From Globicatella sulfidifaciens DSM 15739 (GTDB taxonomy: Bacteria > Bacillota > Bacilli > Lactobacillales > Aerococcaceae), in contig NZ_FUWO01000001.1 in assembly GCF_900167405.1 (NCBI RefSeq), forward strand, positions 181,011 through 245,010: a stretch of 64,000 nt of DNA. Reading direction: 5' to 3'. A model generated the notes under the pieces. It was not told the DNA's origin and did not search any database. It was given only the letters and a program-made list of their open reading frames with translations. Both the position numbers and the translations under genes were made by a program. Positions 52,447 to 62,055 of this stretch are shown in pieces; position 1 is the stretch's first letter, and every line of letters starts with the position of its first letter.

Positions 52447-52749
52447 TTATGCTTCATATGCTTTATCTAATTCTGCTAACATGTTATAGACTGCTTCATA
52501 ACTTTCACATACATCACCTGGAACTGTATAATTATCTGTGATTTCACGTAATTTTACAAACTCCTCTTTTAAGTCCGGCTTTTCTACTCCCGCATCTTTT
52601 GCTTTCTTTGCAAGTTCATCATATACTTTACGAACCTGGTAGAATTCTGGATGGTTTCCTCCATGAACTTTTGCAACAACTGGAACATATTGTGCCAATG
52701 TTTTTAAATGAGTTTCCTTTACTTGATTAAAATTTAATTGTCTTGACAT
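52447..52749 (-). CDS. ric: Short Ric-type hemerythrin-like protein (Fe-S repair family)
   Basis: A 100-residue protein of the short Ric family. AKVHGGNHPEFYQVRKVYDEL (about 27-47) carries the H-x4-H/E pattern of hemerythrin-like iron ligands, and VPGDVCESYEAVYNML is the conserved C-terminal part. Longer relatives (YtfE/ScdA) are di-iron proteins that repair Fe-S clusters after nitrosative or oxidative stress. First gene of the operon, directly after an FNR-type box. Function of the short form is inferred from the family. Confidence 0.75.
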   Translation of the reverse strand: MSRQLNFNQVKETHLKTLAQYVPVVAKVHGGNHPEFYQVRKVYDELAKKAKDAGVEKPDLKEEFVKLREITDNYTVPGDVCESYEAVYNMLAELDKAYEA

Positions 52750-52791
52750 ATTTTTTCCTTCTTTCTTGTTTTATTTTTTTATCTTGACTAT

Positions 52792-52833
52792 ATAATAATA
52801 TAGATTGAAAGAAATTAAATTGATCTAAATCAA
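52792..52833 (-). promoter_or_regulatory. FNR-type activated promoter of the ric operon
   Basis: Perfect box TTGAT-CTAA-ATCAA (52820-52833) and -10 TATTAT (52792-52797). The box centre again falls at -41.5 from the inferred start, the same geometry as the promoter at 50478. An FNR/CRP-type activator responding to low oxygen or nitric oxide is likely. Confidence 0.75.
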
Positions 52834-53043
52834 GTTTAGTCTTTTTTAAATGTTTTAATAATTTTACTTTGTTATATCACATCTATACCAACAACAATCC
52901 ACCTAAATGTATATGTTAACTTAAAAGTGAGCCACTATATTAATTGAAAACTGAGCCACTATATTAATTGAAAACTAAGCCACTTTTGATAGAAAATAAC
53001 CCTATTGAATAATAAATAGGGGGAATATCAGGAGTGATTGCAT

Positions 53044-54266
53044 TGAAAGAAGAACAAACGATTATAAATCTCTACCTCGATGGGCTAAGCAAAAAAAATT
53101 GCTTTACTTACGAAGAAATCTAGGAATACCGTTGATAAATATATCAAGGAATATGAAAGAAGCAAGTATGAAGATGTTCGTGATCTTCCTATTGCAGAAG
53201 ATATCGTAAAACCACCAACTTATAAAAAAAGAGTCGGTAGACGCAGAGTATTATCAGAATCAATTGAAGTGATGTTACATGATTTTATTAAAGAAAATGA
53301 GTGGAAAAAGAATCACGGCATGGCTAAACAACAAATGAAGATTGTAGACATGCATGAGTAGCTGCTCGAGCGTGGCTATTCTATTAGTTAGACGACCGTT
53401 AGAAACTTCATTAACGATGAGATGACAAAAACAAAAGAAGTATTTATCCGACGCCATGCAGAACCAGGATATGAGGTTGAATTTGATTGGGGAGAGATAA
53501 AATTATTTATCGATGACAAGCTAAAAACATTTTCTTTGGCTGCATTTACTTTGGCGCACAGTAATTACCGTTTCGCTAGAATTTATCAATCATAATCCCA
53601 AATTTGTGTGTTAGACGTTCACACAAAATTTATTAGACACATCGGCTTTATCCCTTCGGTCTTTACCTACGATAATATGAGAACGGTTGTTAAAAACTTT
53701 ATTGGAACAGAGAAAACCATTACAGACAGCATGATTCATTTATCTAATGACTATCAATTTAAAATTCGTTTATGTGAACCACAAAAGGAAATGAAAAAGG
53801 ACATGTGGAACGTAGTGTGGAGTTTATACGTCGTAAGGCATTTGCCTCAACTTATCGCTTTTCCAGTTTAGAAGAGGCTGAAACTCATCTCAATAATGAA
53901 TTAGAGAAACTCAATCAACGCTTGCATCACGAACACAAGGCTTCTCACCTGAAATTGATGCAAACAGAAAAAGAAAGGATTGGTCCTACCATGATCGCTC
54001 CTTTCGATGTTTCTGAACTATTGGAATGTCGAGTAGATAAATACAGTACGGTTGTCATTAAGCAGAATCATTACTCTGTACCAGAAGGTCATATTGGAAA
54101 ATATATCATCGTAAAACTAAGTGCCGATCAGGTTAAGCTGTTTATTGGCGGAGAAATGATCGCAACACATAAACGTAATTGGAGTGTCCATCAGTGGGAA
54201 AGCAATTTGAAAGCTTATGCGAATCTGTTTCATCAAGCAGATAAGGAGGTCATTCACTATGGATAA
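53044..54266 (+). pseudogene. istA: IS21 transposase, multiply disrupted
   Basis: Starting at a TTG (53044), KEEQTIINLYLDGLSKKN is followed by a frameshift at an A8 run. NTVDKYIKEYERSKYED continues in another frame. Further stops occur at about 53359, 53389 and 53593. The integrase core (GYEVEFDWGE, FTYDNMRTVV) and the C-terminal RNase-H-like region (53805-54266) are present. At least four lesions make it non-functional. Confidence 0.85.
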
Positions 54267-55029
54267 GAAAGAACGATTAATTGAGTTATGTAGAGAATTA
54301 CGATTACCCAGTATTCGGAAAATGGTACAAGAAGAAGGAACATTTCGTAATCCAACCGAAGCCTTTATGGTTCTTCTTCAAGTCTTAGAACAGGAAAAGG
54401 ATGACTGCTTTATCCGGTCAAAACAAAATCGAATACGTATCGCTAATTTTCCACAAAAGAAATTGTTAGAAGAGTTAGATATAGATGCCTTACCAGAACA
54501 AGCACAGCAAAAGTTACCTCATCTAAAAACGTTAGATTTTATTAAAGAGGGACAAAATGTAATCTTAACTGGTTCGCCAGGTACTGGAAAATCACATATA
54601 GCGATAGGATTAGGAATGGAAGCTTGTTTGGCGGGCTATCGCGTCTTTTTTGCGACAGTCCCTTCCCTCATCAATCAGTTGAAAGAGTACCGCTCAGAAA
54701 GAACCTTACGGTCATTCGAATTAAAATTTGAAAATTACGATCTCGTCATTATTGATGAACTTGGATATATTTCTTTCGACAAAGAAGGGGCTGAATTATT
54801 ATTTTCACATCTATCTTTGCGAGCGGGAAGAAAATCTACAATTATCACGAGTAATTTGTCGTTTTTAAAATGGCAGGAAATATTTCATGATCCAGTCCTA
54901 ACAGCTGCCTTAACCGACCGTTTGACTCATAAATCACATGTTATAAATATGGTCGGTCCTTCTTATAGAATGAAAGAAACAGAACAATGGATAAAAGATA
55001 ATTCAAAGATGACAGTGGCTCAATTTTAA
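54259..55029 (+). CDS. istB: IS21 helper ATPase
   Basis: A 256-residue DnaA-like AAA+ ATPase. The ATG at 54259 has AAGGAGGT 8 bases upstream and overlaps the istA end. Walker A is TGSPGTGKSH (about 105-114) and Walker B LVIIDELGYI (about 165-174). It drives target capture with IstA. Intact, though its partner is dead. Confidence 0.92.
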   Translation: MDKKERLIELCRELRLPSIRKMVQEEGTFRNPTEAFMVLLQVLEQEKDDCFIRSKQNRIRIANFPQKKLLEELDIDALPEQAQQKLPHLKTLDFIKEGQNVILTGSPGTGKSHIAIGLGMEACLAGYRVFFATVPSLINQLKEYRSERTLRSFELKFENYDLVIIDELGYISFDKEGAELLFSHLSLRAGRKSTIITSNLSFLKWQEIFHDPVLTAALTDRLTHKSHVINMVGPSYRMKETEQWIKDNSKMTVAQF

Positions 55030-55065
55030 ATTGCGAAATGGCTCAATTTTAAATTGCGAAATACA

Positions 55066-55640
55066 CTGTGGCCTTACTAAGCTTAATCCCTTCACGAGCT
55101 AAGAATATGATCATTCCACGATGACTTACAATGCCGCCTGTTGAATGAAAGATGTCCTTTATTCTATCTTTAACCAATTTCTTGCTTTGATAGTAATCAC
55201 ATTTGGTATTTTTGAGATAGTTTTAGTAACCATTGGCATAAACATCACACCGTTTCAATAACCAACGCAAGCCACAGTGGTGCTTATACTGATCAATAAA
55301 TTTATAGATTACTTGCCTGTTTCCTTCGCAAAGAATGCTGCCGCCTTTTTTAAAAAGTCATTTTCCTTTTCGGCTTCAGTGAGTTTTTGCTTGAGTTTCC
55401 GATTCTCTTCCATTAACTCTAGTTCACTCATTGCTTCAGGTGTTGCTTGGTATTCTTTGCGTTAATTACGAATCCAATTATTAATGGATGCGGTTGATAC
55501 ACCATATTCAGTGGCAAGGCTTGTAATGTACGTCCATCTTGGATATTAGCTGTGACAATTCTCTTTGTCATTTCTGTACTGTAACGTTTCATTTGGTTTC
55601 TCGTGTTTCTTTCACTGTACTGTATTATACACAGGTGTTA
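55066..55640 (-). pseudogene. IS3-family orfA remnant
   Basis: On the minus strand from 55592, MKRYSTEMTKRIVTANIQDGRT, then YGVSTASINNWIRN, EEYQATPEAMSELELMEENRKLKQ and EKENDFLKKAAAFFA appear across several frames. This is the helix-turn-helix plus leucine-zipper layout of IS3/IS150 orfA. At least two frameshifts and an in-frame TAA; orfB is absent. The 55066-55270 part is decayed sequence of the same region. Confidence 0.75.
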
Positions 55641-55875
55641 CCCATTCACTATACCATTACAGTCTTGGCGTTTTGATGTAATGGGATTTATGATAAATAT
55701 CAACTAGTAATTAAAGTGGAATCTAAGTAGTCTCAAGTTTACTAATTCACAAAAGTTTCCCTAGGTTTGGTAGAAATTTGAAAATCTTTATGGATAAAAT
55801 TAACTATTTCTCAAAACCATCACAATATTTGTGATATAATATATAGGTAGAGATAAATATGGAGGAGCGAATAAA

Positions 55876-56847
55876 ATGAAAAAAGTATTTATTTTAGGTG
55901 GTACTGGTTTCTTAGGTTACTATACTACTAAAGAGTTATTAAGCAGAGGGTATCAGGTTAAGACAATGGCTTTGCCACCGATGCCAACTGATGATTTATT
56001 TCCTAAGGAAGTCGAGTGTTCATTGGGCAATATTAATGAACTGAGTGATGCTGAAATTGTAGCACTATTGAGTGATTGCTATGGATTTATTTATGCTGCT
56101 GGGGCTGATGAGCGTGTGATTCCTGAGAGTCCAGCTGTTAAGTTCTTTTATGAGGCCAATGTGTTGCCAACACAACGTATTGCGCGTTTAGCTAAAGAAG
56201 CGGGTGTTAAGAAGTTTGTGGTATTTGGTTCGTATTTTGCGGAGTTTGCGGAAAGATTACCTGAATATGAATTGAGAAAACAAGCATACCCCAATATGCG
56301 TTTATTACAGGAGCAAGTTGCTTTTGCTGAGGGTGAAGGGGCTATGGATGTTACATCTCTTAGACTTCCTTATATCTTTGGTACAATGCCAGGTAGACTT
56401 CCACTTTGGAAGATGTTTGTGGACCAAGTTAGAGGCAAGGAAGTATTCCCTGCACTTAAAGGTGGTACAGCGGTGGTTACAGTTGAACAAGTGGCTGAGG
56501 CTGCGGTTGGAGCTATGGAAAATGGTGTTCACCGTGGTACCTATGCCATCTGTGCATACAATATGAAATTCAAAGATTTCTATCAAATGATGGTCGATGC
56601 TTTGGGTCAAACTGAGACTACGCAAGTTCCGGTTGTTGAGTATGAACAAATGTTACCAACATACCAAGCTATTGATGCACATGCTAAGGCTGAAGGAAAG
56701 GAACACGGTATGCATATGGTTGTAAGTGCTAAGTTGCAAACTGAGGACTTATTCTTGGATCCTAAGGATACGATGCCTGTATTAGGTATTAAGGAACACG
56801 ATGTTGAGGCCTCTATTAAAGAATCCTTGAAACTGTGTGTTCAATAA
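55876..56847 (+). CDS. NAD-dependent epimerase/dehydratase-like protein
   Basis: A 323-residue extended-SDR enzyme. The N-terminal GGTGFLGYYTTKEL (residues 8-21) is the NAD(P)-binding G-x2-G-x2-G. The usual Y-x3-K appears replaced: YELRKQAYP contains the nearest candidate (Tyr about 135, Lys 139). Substrate unknown. GGAGG lies 9 bases before ATG, with a -10-like TATAAT upstream (55834-55844). Single-gene unit with its own terminator, lodged between IS remnants yet intact. Confidence 0.82.
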   Translation: MKKVFILGGTGFLGYYTTKELLSRGYQVKTMALPPMPTDDLFPKEVECSLGNINELSDAEIVALLSDCYGFIYAAGADERVIPESPAVKFFYEANVLPTQRIARLAKEAGVKKFVVFGSYFAEFAERLPEYELRKQAYPNMRLLQEQVAFAEGEGAMDVTSLRLPYIFGTMPGRLPLWKMFVDQVRGKEVFPALKGGTAVVTVEQVAEAAVGAMENGVHRGTYAICAYNMKFKDFYQMMVDALGQTETTQVPVVEYEQMLPTYQAIDAHAKAEGKEHGMHMVVSAKLQTEDLFLDPKDTMPVLGIKEHDVEASIKESLKLCVQ

Positions 56848-56858
56848 TTAGTTGAAAC

Positions 56859-56895
56859 TAAAAGAGATTTACATTACGTGTAAATCTCTTTTTTT
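56859..56895 (+). terminator. Terminator of the epimerase-like gene
   Basis: AAAGAGATTTACA and TGTAAATCTCTTT form a perfect stem followed by TTTTT. Confidence 0.92.
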
Positions 56896-57021
56896 ATGAA
56901 CATGGTTAGTGTTATATCGTATTTTCATGCCTATAATTATAATTAATCAGGTGAGGATGAAGCGAAAATATAAAGAAGTCAAGTCCATAATATTGTGTAA
57001 AATTAACTAGCACATAATTTA

Positions 57022-57137
57022 TTCCATTTTTGCCTTAGTTACTGAATAATTGCTGTCAAGGTTCTGTCAAGGGGAAAGCAAAGCGACCCTTGACAGGTTC
57101 TTAGAAGCAATTATAATGTTTAGGGGCAAAAATGGAA
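57022..57137. repeat. Nested long inverted repeat (116 bp)
   Basis: Three arm pairs nest around one centre: TTCCATTTTTGCC/GGCAAAAATGGAA (57022-57034, 57125-57137), ATAATTGCT/AGCAATTAT (57046-57054, 57106-57114) and TGTCAAGGG/CCCTTGACA (57065-57073, 57087-57095). All three are perfect. It adjoins the 3' end of the IS256 transposase fragment and may belong to its terminus or be an independent hairpin element. Confidence 0.8.
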
Positions 57138-57140
57138 GGA

Positions 57141-57554
57141 TTACATTTGAATATATGTTCTATCTGCTGTCAGCCACTCTTCGTCTTGATCGATTAACAT
57201 CGCTCCAATTAAACGATAAGCTGATTCAACATTAGGAAATATTCGAATGACTCTTTCCCGTCTTCTAATCTCCTCGTTTAACCGTTCGAGACAATTGGTG
57301 CTTTTTAGTCTAGAATGGATAACCGATTCATTAAGATAAGTAAAGGCGTCTTCAAATCCGTCATCAAGAATGGTTAAGCTGGCTTGATACTTCTTTTCTC
57401 CTTCATATTTTTTAAAGAGTTCATTTTTAACAACACGTGCAATCCTGATATCCTGAATACGAAACAGTGCCTTGATGTCTTCTTTAAATTCTTTGGTATC
57501 CTTTTTCGGTGTTTTGGCTAAGATGTTTCTTAAGAAGTGAACGGCAAATTTCAA
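57141..57554 (-). pseudogene. IS256-family transposase, C-terminal fragment
   Basis: 137 residues beginning in VHFLRNILAKTPKKDTKEF and containing STNCLERLNEEIRRRERVIRIFPN, where the Glu of the DDE triad sits. This is the last third of a mutator-type transposase of about 390 residues. The 5' two thirds are missing; the break coincides with the 3' end of the adjacent IS30 transposase. Confidence 0.88.
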
Positions 57555-58740
57555 GTTTAAATTAGCCAGCGTTCATCATCTCAAATGGTGATTTGTAGTT
57601 GAATATTCTTTTCGGATAATGATTAATCCAGTTTTCGATTTTCTTTACTTCTAATTCTGTTACATCTGTTGTTCCTTTAGGTAAAAACCGTCTTATTAGT
57701 CGATTATGGTTTTCGTTTGTTCCATGTTCATAGGAACAATAAGGATGGGCATAATAAATATGCTCATAAGGAAAGACTTCATGCAGTCTAAAAAATTCAA
57801 CACCATTATCCGCAGTAATTGATTTAATCGCATATTCATTGAGTATATCTAATAAAGCATTATTGACGGATGCCGCCTGTTTATTCGGAATCAATCGAAT
57901 AATTTGATGGCGTGTCCGACGATCGGTTAGTACGAGTAAACATTTATTGGTCTTGCGTGTTAGAATCACGGTGTCAATTTCATAATGACCGTACTCACCC
58001 CGCTGATTAATGACTTCCGGACGCATTTCGATGGATTGACCTTTTACTCTAAATTGTGAGGTGGTATTCTTACGTTTTTTCTTTGATTTACGTGGATAAA
58101 GTAGGTCATTCGATGTTAAGCCTAAATGTCCGTTATGAATCCAATAGTAAATCGTTGAAACAGGAACGCTGACAAGATTAGAATGAACGATCATTTCTGG
58201 TGAATATTTCATTTCGGTCAGAAAATGAACGAGTGTTTCTTTGGTTTCCTTATAAAGTGACACTTTACGTCCACACTTGTCGCGCTGATTTAAATACTGA
58301 GAATGAGCATACTCAGCAGAATACATCTTTTTGAAGCGACCTTTTCTCACTTGTTGCAGCACAACCCCTCTTTTGATTTCATTATGAATCGTTTGAGGGG
58401 CTTTATCTAGAAGACGGGCAATTTCACGATTAGACTTACCACTACGGTGCCAACGCTCAATATTATGACGATCGTCCAAGGTTAAATGTTTATTTCGGGT
58501 CTTGCTTTCTGCTGAAAATGAATTATAATGATGATACATCTTAAAACGTCCTTTATTATGGTTTAGTCACTACAATAATAACGTTTTGAGATGTTTTTTT
58601 CTATACTTTTTTGTATACCGTAGCACTTGACTGAATCGTCGAATCGGGTGCGGGATCACTCCCCGACCTTCCGCACTACGCTTAAATTTTCGGTCGAGTC
58701 ATTTAGCTTACCCGATTCTCCAATTAAGTAAAGTGCTACT
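57555..58740 (-). mobile_element. IS30-family element with structured leader
   Basis: The transposase gene plus about 200 bases of upstream sequence shared with 2376-2583. The leader (58618-58735) folds: GTAGCACTT/AAGTGCTAC and GAATCGGG/CCCGATTC, with a central GTGCGG/CCGCAC. Exact IS ends were not resolved. It interrupts or abuts the IS256 fragment. Confidence 0.7.
57562..58539 (-). CDS. IS30-family transposase
   Basis: A 325-residue DDE transposase. The N-terminal HTH (LTLDDRHNIERWHRSGKSNREIARLLDKAPQTIHNEIKRG, about residues 18-58) binds the ends. The catalytic residues are in YEIDTVI (Asp), ITADNGVEF (Asp) and SYEHGTNENHNRLIRRFLPKG (Glu). Full length and without frameshift, so potentially active. 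Confidence 0.92.
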   Translation of the reverse strand: MYHHYNSFSAESKTRNKHLTLDDRHNIERWHRSGKSNREIARLLDKAPQTIHNEIKRGVVLQQVRKGRFKKMYSAEYAHSQYLNQRDKCGRKVSLYKETKETLVHFLTEMKYSPEMIVHSNLVSVPVSTIYYWIHNGHLGLTSNDLLYPRKSKKKRKNTTSQFRVKGQSIEMRPEVINQRGEYGHYEIDTVILTRKTNKCLLVLTDRRTRHQIIRLIPNKQAASVNNALLDILNEYAIKSITADNGVEFFRLHEVFPYEHIYYAHPYCSYEHGTNENHNRLIRRFLPKGTTDVTELEVKKIENWINHYPKRIFNYKSPFEMMNAG

Positions 58741-59551
58741 GTTGTATTGAAAGCCATAAAATAGTTCCCCTCCCAACCGCAACTAGCAGCTTTATTTTCA
58801 ATCATAAAAAATGGGGAGGATTCACAATTTAAGTGGCTAATTTAATTTTAGAACTTTCAATGTAATTACAATTCACATTTAACTTTCGAACAATAAAGAC
58901 TTGATGCGCATTATTATCAAGTCTTTATTTATGTCATTTAATCATTATTATCGTAACACTATGCATCACTTGAAATATAAAAAATTCTATTTCAAATTTG
59001 CTAAATGGTTATCTCTTTTGCCAAACTGTTGAAACGTATTAACAAAACTGCACACCGTTTTTCTACTCCTAAATTCTGGTACAATCAATCTATAACTAAA
59101 AACACACCTTAAATTAATCAATTGTCTAAAAAAAATAACCCTTGAAAACAGCCTAAACAAGAAATTTCCAAGGGTTTCAAATCTTATATTCTCTTCAGCA
59201 GACAGACCGTCTCCACGTGCCTTGAGAGTACAATAATGATGTCGTAAGTAGGTATCATTCTAAAATCCTACCATATATTCTGCAAGTCCAATAAATATAT
59301 AAATAATTCATCAGCAAATCAAACCTTAGATAAGTATCTGTTTGGTTAACTGTTAAATAGAAATTTTCTCTCTGAATAAATAGTATAGCTGCTAATTTAA
59401 ACTTTAAAGTTTTCACTGTTAAATGATACTTTTTATAGATTAAATATTCATTTCATAAAACTTGTTTTTAATTATTAATTCATAAACAGTGACTAAATTT
59501 TGTTTTATACTATAATATCTATCTCAATCCCAGACTTGAATTCGGAATTTT
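58741..59551. other. Gene-poor region with a methyltransferase tail
   Basis: No intact gene. It contains the rRNA-methyltransferase tail and terminator listed next. 58770-58820 has GTTCCCCTCCC/GGGGAGGA inverted sequence. The rest is AT-rich and featureless. Confidence 0.5.
59136..59255 (-). pseudogene. C-terminal tail of an RlmCD-like rRNA methyltransferase plus terminator
   Basis: The minus strand ends in VLSRHVETVCLLKRI-stop (stop at 59184-59186), the conserved HVETV-x-LL terminus of TrmA/RlmD-type uracil methyltransferases. Only about 20 residues survive. Downstream AACCCTTG/CAAGGGTT followed by T8 (59136-59178) is an intact terminator. Confidence 0.6.
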
Positions 59552-61303
59552 TTACTTTTTCATATTAGATTCTAGAGAAGACTTACGTTCTGCATTTTCC
59601 TTCTTTTTCTTTTCCCTTTCAATAGCTTGCAATGCTTCTGTTTTACTTCCGGTGGTAGATCGAATCGAGAAAGCAACGTTCACAATATGATCTGATATTC
59701 TTTGCAATGAAAACAGAACGGAATAAATGCTTTTTGATAGCTCAACAGGGTACATTCCAGAATTTAGGCGTACCACATGTTCATTACGTGTAGAGGATAT
59801 CCCTTTTTTAATTTCCTTGTGAAGGTTTGAAATTTTTCTAAAGTTTTCAGTTCTACGATTTGTAAACGCATCAAATCCTAAGTCAAACATTTCGGATATG
59901 TGTCCGTAGATTAGGTTAAGCTCATCTTTGGTCTGATCTAAAAACTTCAAATTATTTTCCTTCATATATTTGGTTTCCTTTACCAGAAGTATCGCATAAT
60001 CGCCCAGTCGTTCAATATCATTTGTTACATGATGCAATCCGCCGATCAATTTTTCGTCATCAGCAAATTTAGTGACTGATGAAATTTTTATAAAAAAGCT
60101 TGTAAGCTTATTTGTTAAGAAATCAATACGATATTCAACATCGGCAATCTTTTTGCTTTCACTCATATCTTCGTTAATCAATGAGGCAAAAGAACGATCA
60201 ATGTTCTCCTTTGCGAGAATCGCCATATCGTGCAATTCCTTTAATGCTTGTTCAACGGCAATCGCTGGTGTTTGCAAGAAACGTTCATCAATATATGACA
60301 ATTCTTCCAGCTGCTGTTGCTTATCTTTCACTAAATTTACCACTAAATTAACTAATGGGTCGATAAATACGAGTAACACTAAGGTGTAAAGAGTATTATA
60401 AATCAAGTTAAATGTTGCAAGACTAAACTGGGGATTTCCGGGGAATAGACTTTCAAACATGTTGCTAATGGGCACTCTGAAAAGAATCAGAATAATTGTA
60501 AAAGCTACTGCACCAATTACGCTGGTAATCAGATGGAATAATGCGATACGTTTCCCATTAGCGTTCGTGGACAGGGAGGCCATAATACCATCAGTACAGG
60601 TTCCTATATTTGCTCCCATCACTAAGAAAAACGATTGATCTATATTTTGAATAACTCCTGTAGCCAAGAAAGCTATAAAAACGCCAGTTGCTGCCGTAGA
60701 TGACTGTATGATGCCTGCAAAGAGAATCCCTAATATCACAAGCAAGATTGGATTTTGCATGATTTCATATTGGAATACTTTAGAGAGTTGAATGCTCAGC
60801 GTGGAATCTGCTCCACCGATTGCAGTTTCCATCACTTCCATCCCGATAAACAGCATTCCAAATCCAATTAAAAATGGCGCAATTTTATTAAGTCTTTCGT
60901 TATTAGTGGAAAAAATGATCATGACACCGACAAACGTAACCGCTGCAAAAACAGAGCTGATGCTAAAGCCACCTTTGCTGATGCCTGAAAGGGCAAATAT
61001 AAATGCTGTAAGAGTGGTACCTACTTTTGCACCTAAGATAAAACCTGAGCCTTGTTTAACTGTTACAATATCCGCATGAGCAAGTCCGACTGTCATGATC
61101 GAAGAGGCTGAAGAAGATTGAACAAGTACGGTAGCCCCGATTCCGATTAGGTAATTAAAGACTCTGTTTTTGTTGATTTTTTTGAAAAGATTTCGTATTC
61201 CTGATCCTGCGCTTCGTTCCAAGCCAGAGCTCATCTGCTTCATGCCGAACATAAATACACCGACTCCACCTAACATAAGCAGTAAATTCATTAAAATTTC
61301 CAT
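59552..61303 (-). CDS. Na+/phosphate cotransporter with PhoU-like domain (NptA/YjbB family)
   Basis: A 583-residue membrane protein. Two inverted Na/Pi repeats each carry the Q-S-S-S signature: VLVQSSSASSIMT (about 58-70) and GIIQSSTAATGVF (about 197-209). The C-terminal 230 residues are a PhoU-like helical domain. It exchanges sodium and phosphate and is often linked to phosphate export or homeostasis. AGGAG lies 6 bases before ATG. It abuts the truncated hamB on the same strand. Confidence 0.93.
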   Translation of the reverse strand: MEILMNLLLMLGGVGVFMFGMKQMSSGLERSAGSGIRNLFKKINKNRVFNYLIGIGATVLVQSSSASSIMTVGLAHADIVTVKQGSGFILGAKVGTTLTAFIFALSGISKGGFSISSVFAAVTFVGVMIIFSTNNERLNKIAPFLIGFGMLFIGMEVMETAIGGADSTLSIQLSKVFQYEIMQNPILLVILGILFAGIIQSSTAATGVFIAFLATGVIQNIDQSFFLVMGANIGTCTDGIMASLSTNANGKRIALFHLITSVIGAVAFTIILILFRVPISNMFESLFPGNPQFSLATFNLIYNTLYTLVLLVFIDPLVNLVVNLVKDKQQQLEELSYIDERFLQTPAIAVEQALKELHDMAILAKENIDRSFASLINEDMSESKKIADVEYRIDFLTNKLTSFFIKISSVTKFADDEKLIGGLHHVTNDIERLGDYAILLVKETKYMKENNLKFLDQTKDELNLIYGHISEMFDLGFDAFTNRRTENFRKISNLHKEIKKGISSTRNEHVVRLNSGMYPVELSKSIYSVLFSLQRISDHIVNVAFSIRSTTGSKTEALQAIEREKKKKENAERKSSLESNMKK

Positions 61304-61340
61304 TATATTTCTCCTAAGTTTTATTATTTATTTCTTCATC

Positions 61341-62051
61341 TTATATAACAAACAGCATGTCTCCAGATGCACTGACAACACGATAATTTGTTTCTTTTAG
61401 CTTTTCTTGAAGACTTCCAATTATTTCACTTCTGACTTCGTTTAGCAAAGCTTTAGTGGGTACAAGAATAGCGTAATTCTTGGTTGGACCATTTTCTATT
61501 TGTTGTTGTTTAATATATGTTTGTACGACAAATGATTTTCCCATAGAAGTAGGTCCAGAATAGCTAAAGTACTTATAATTTAATCCATCATACACATCCT
61601 TCTGATCATGAAAAAAATAACTGCCCTCTTCACCTGGTGTTTGTAACCTGGATTTATCATACTCAAAATACAAACCATCAAACACATTAGAAGCTTGAAA
61701 TCCCTCAATATAAGTGGATTTCAAGCAACGATAATTACCAACTGTCGAAAGAACAGAACCGAGGTAATACTTTACTGCTGAATCCTCTGGATAAACAATA
61801 CTTAACAAAATCACGAGTTCCTGACCCCACAAGCGATGTTCATCACGTTTATCTGGAAGGGGGGATTTTGCTAACAAATCTGCAAATCTTAATGCATCTT
61901 TTATATTTATTTCTTTTTGCTGTTTTCTTAGCTTAAACAGATTGATTGAATAATCATAAAGCAATGATTCGTATATTTCTTTCAAATAATCATTCTTGTC
62001 AATATCTCTATACAGTGCTTCGGCAAGAGTCTGATTTCTTGGTGTTTGCAT
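61341..62051 (-). pseudogene. hamB: Hachiman helicase HamB, truncated
   Basis: About 236 residues of what should be a helicase of roughly 900 or more. The N-terminal region and Walker A (FSYSGPTSMGKSF, about 165) and motif Ia (AILVPTKALLNEVRSEI) are present; motif II (DE-x-H) and the whole second RecA domain are missing. The frame ends in SASGDMLFVI 37 bases before nptA's start region. Start ATG at 62051, four bases after the hamA stop, consistent with one operon. The defence function must be lost. Confidence 0.7.
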
Positions 62052-62055
62052 CCTC

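Larger units (their letters stand above)
52909..55065 (+). mobile_element. IS21-family insertion sequence
   Basis: 2,157 bases. The ends are inverted: left TGTAT...AA..TTAAAA.TGAGCC, right the complement ending ATACA at 55065. Each end has internal copies of the GAGCC/GGCTC repeat (three at the left, two to three at the right), as expected for IS21. It contains istA (decayed) and istB (intact). No target duplication is obvious. Confidence 0.85.

Noticed and set aside
53275..53457. Minus-strand 60-codon frame in the IS21 region.
   Set aside because: Antisense to the decayed istA.
56305..56649. Frames on both strands inside the epimerase-like gene.
   Set aside because: Shadows of the intact 323-codon gene.
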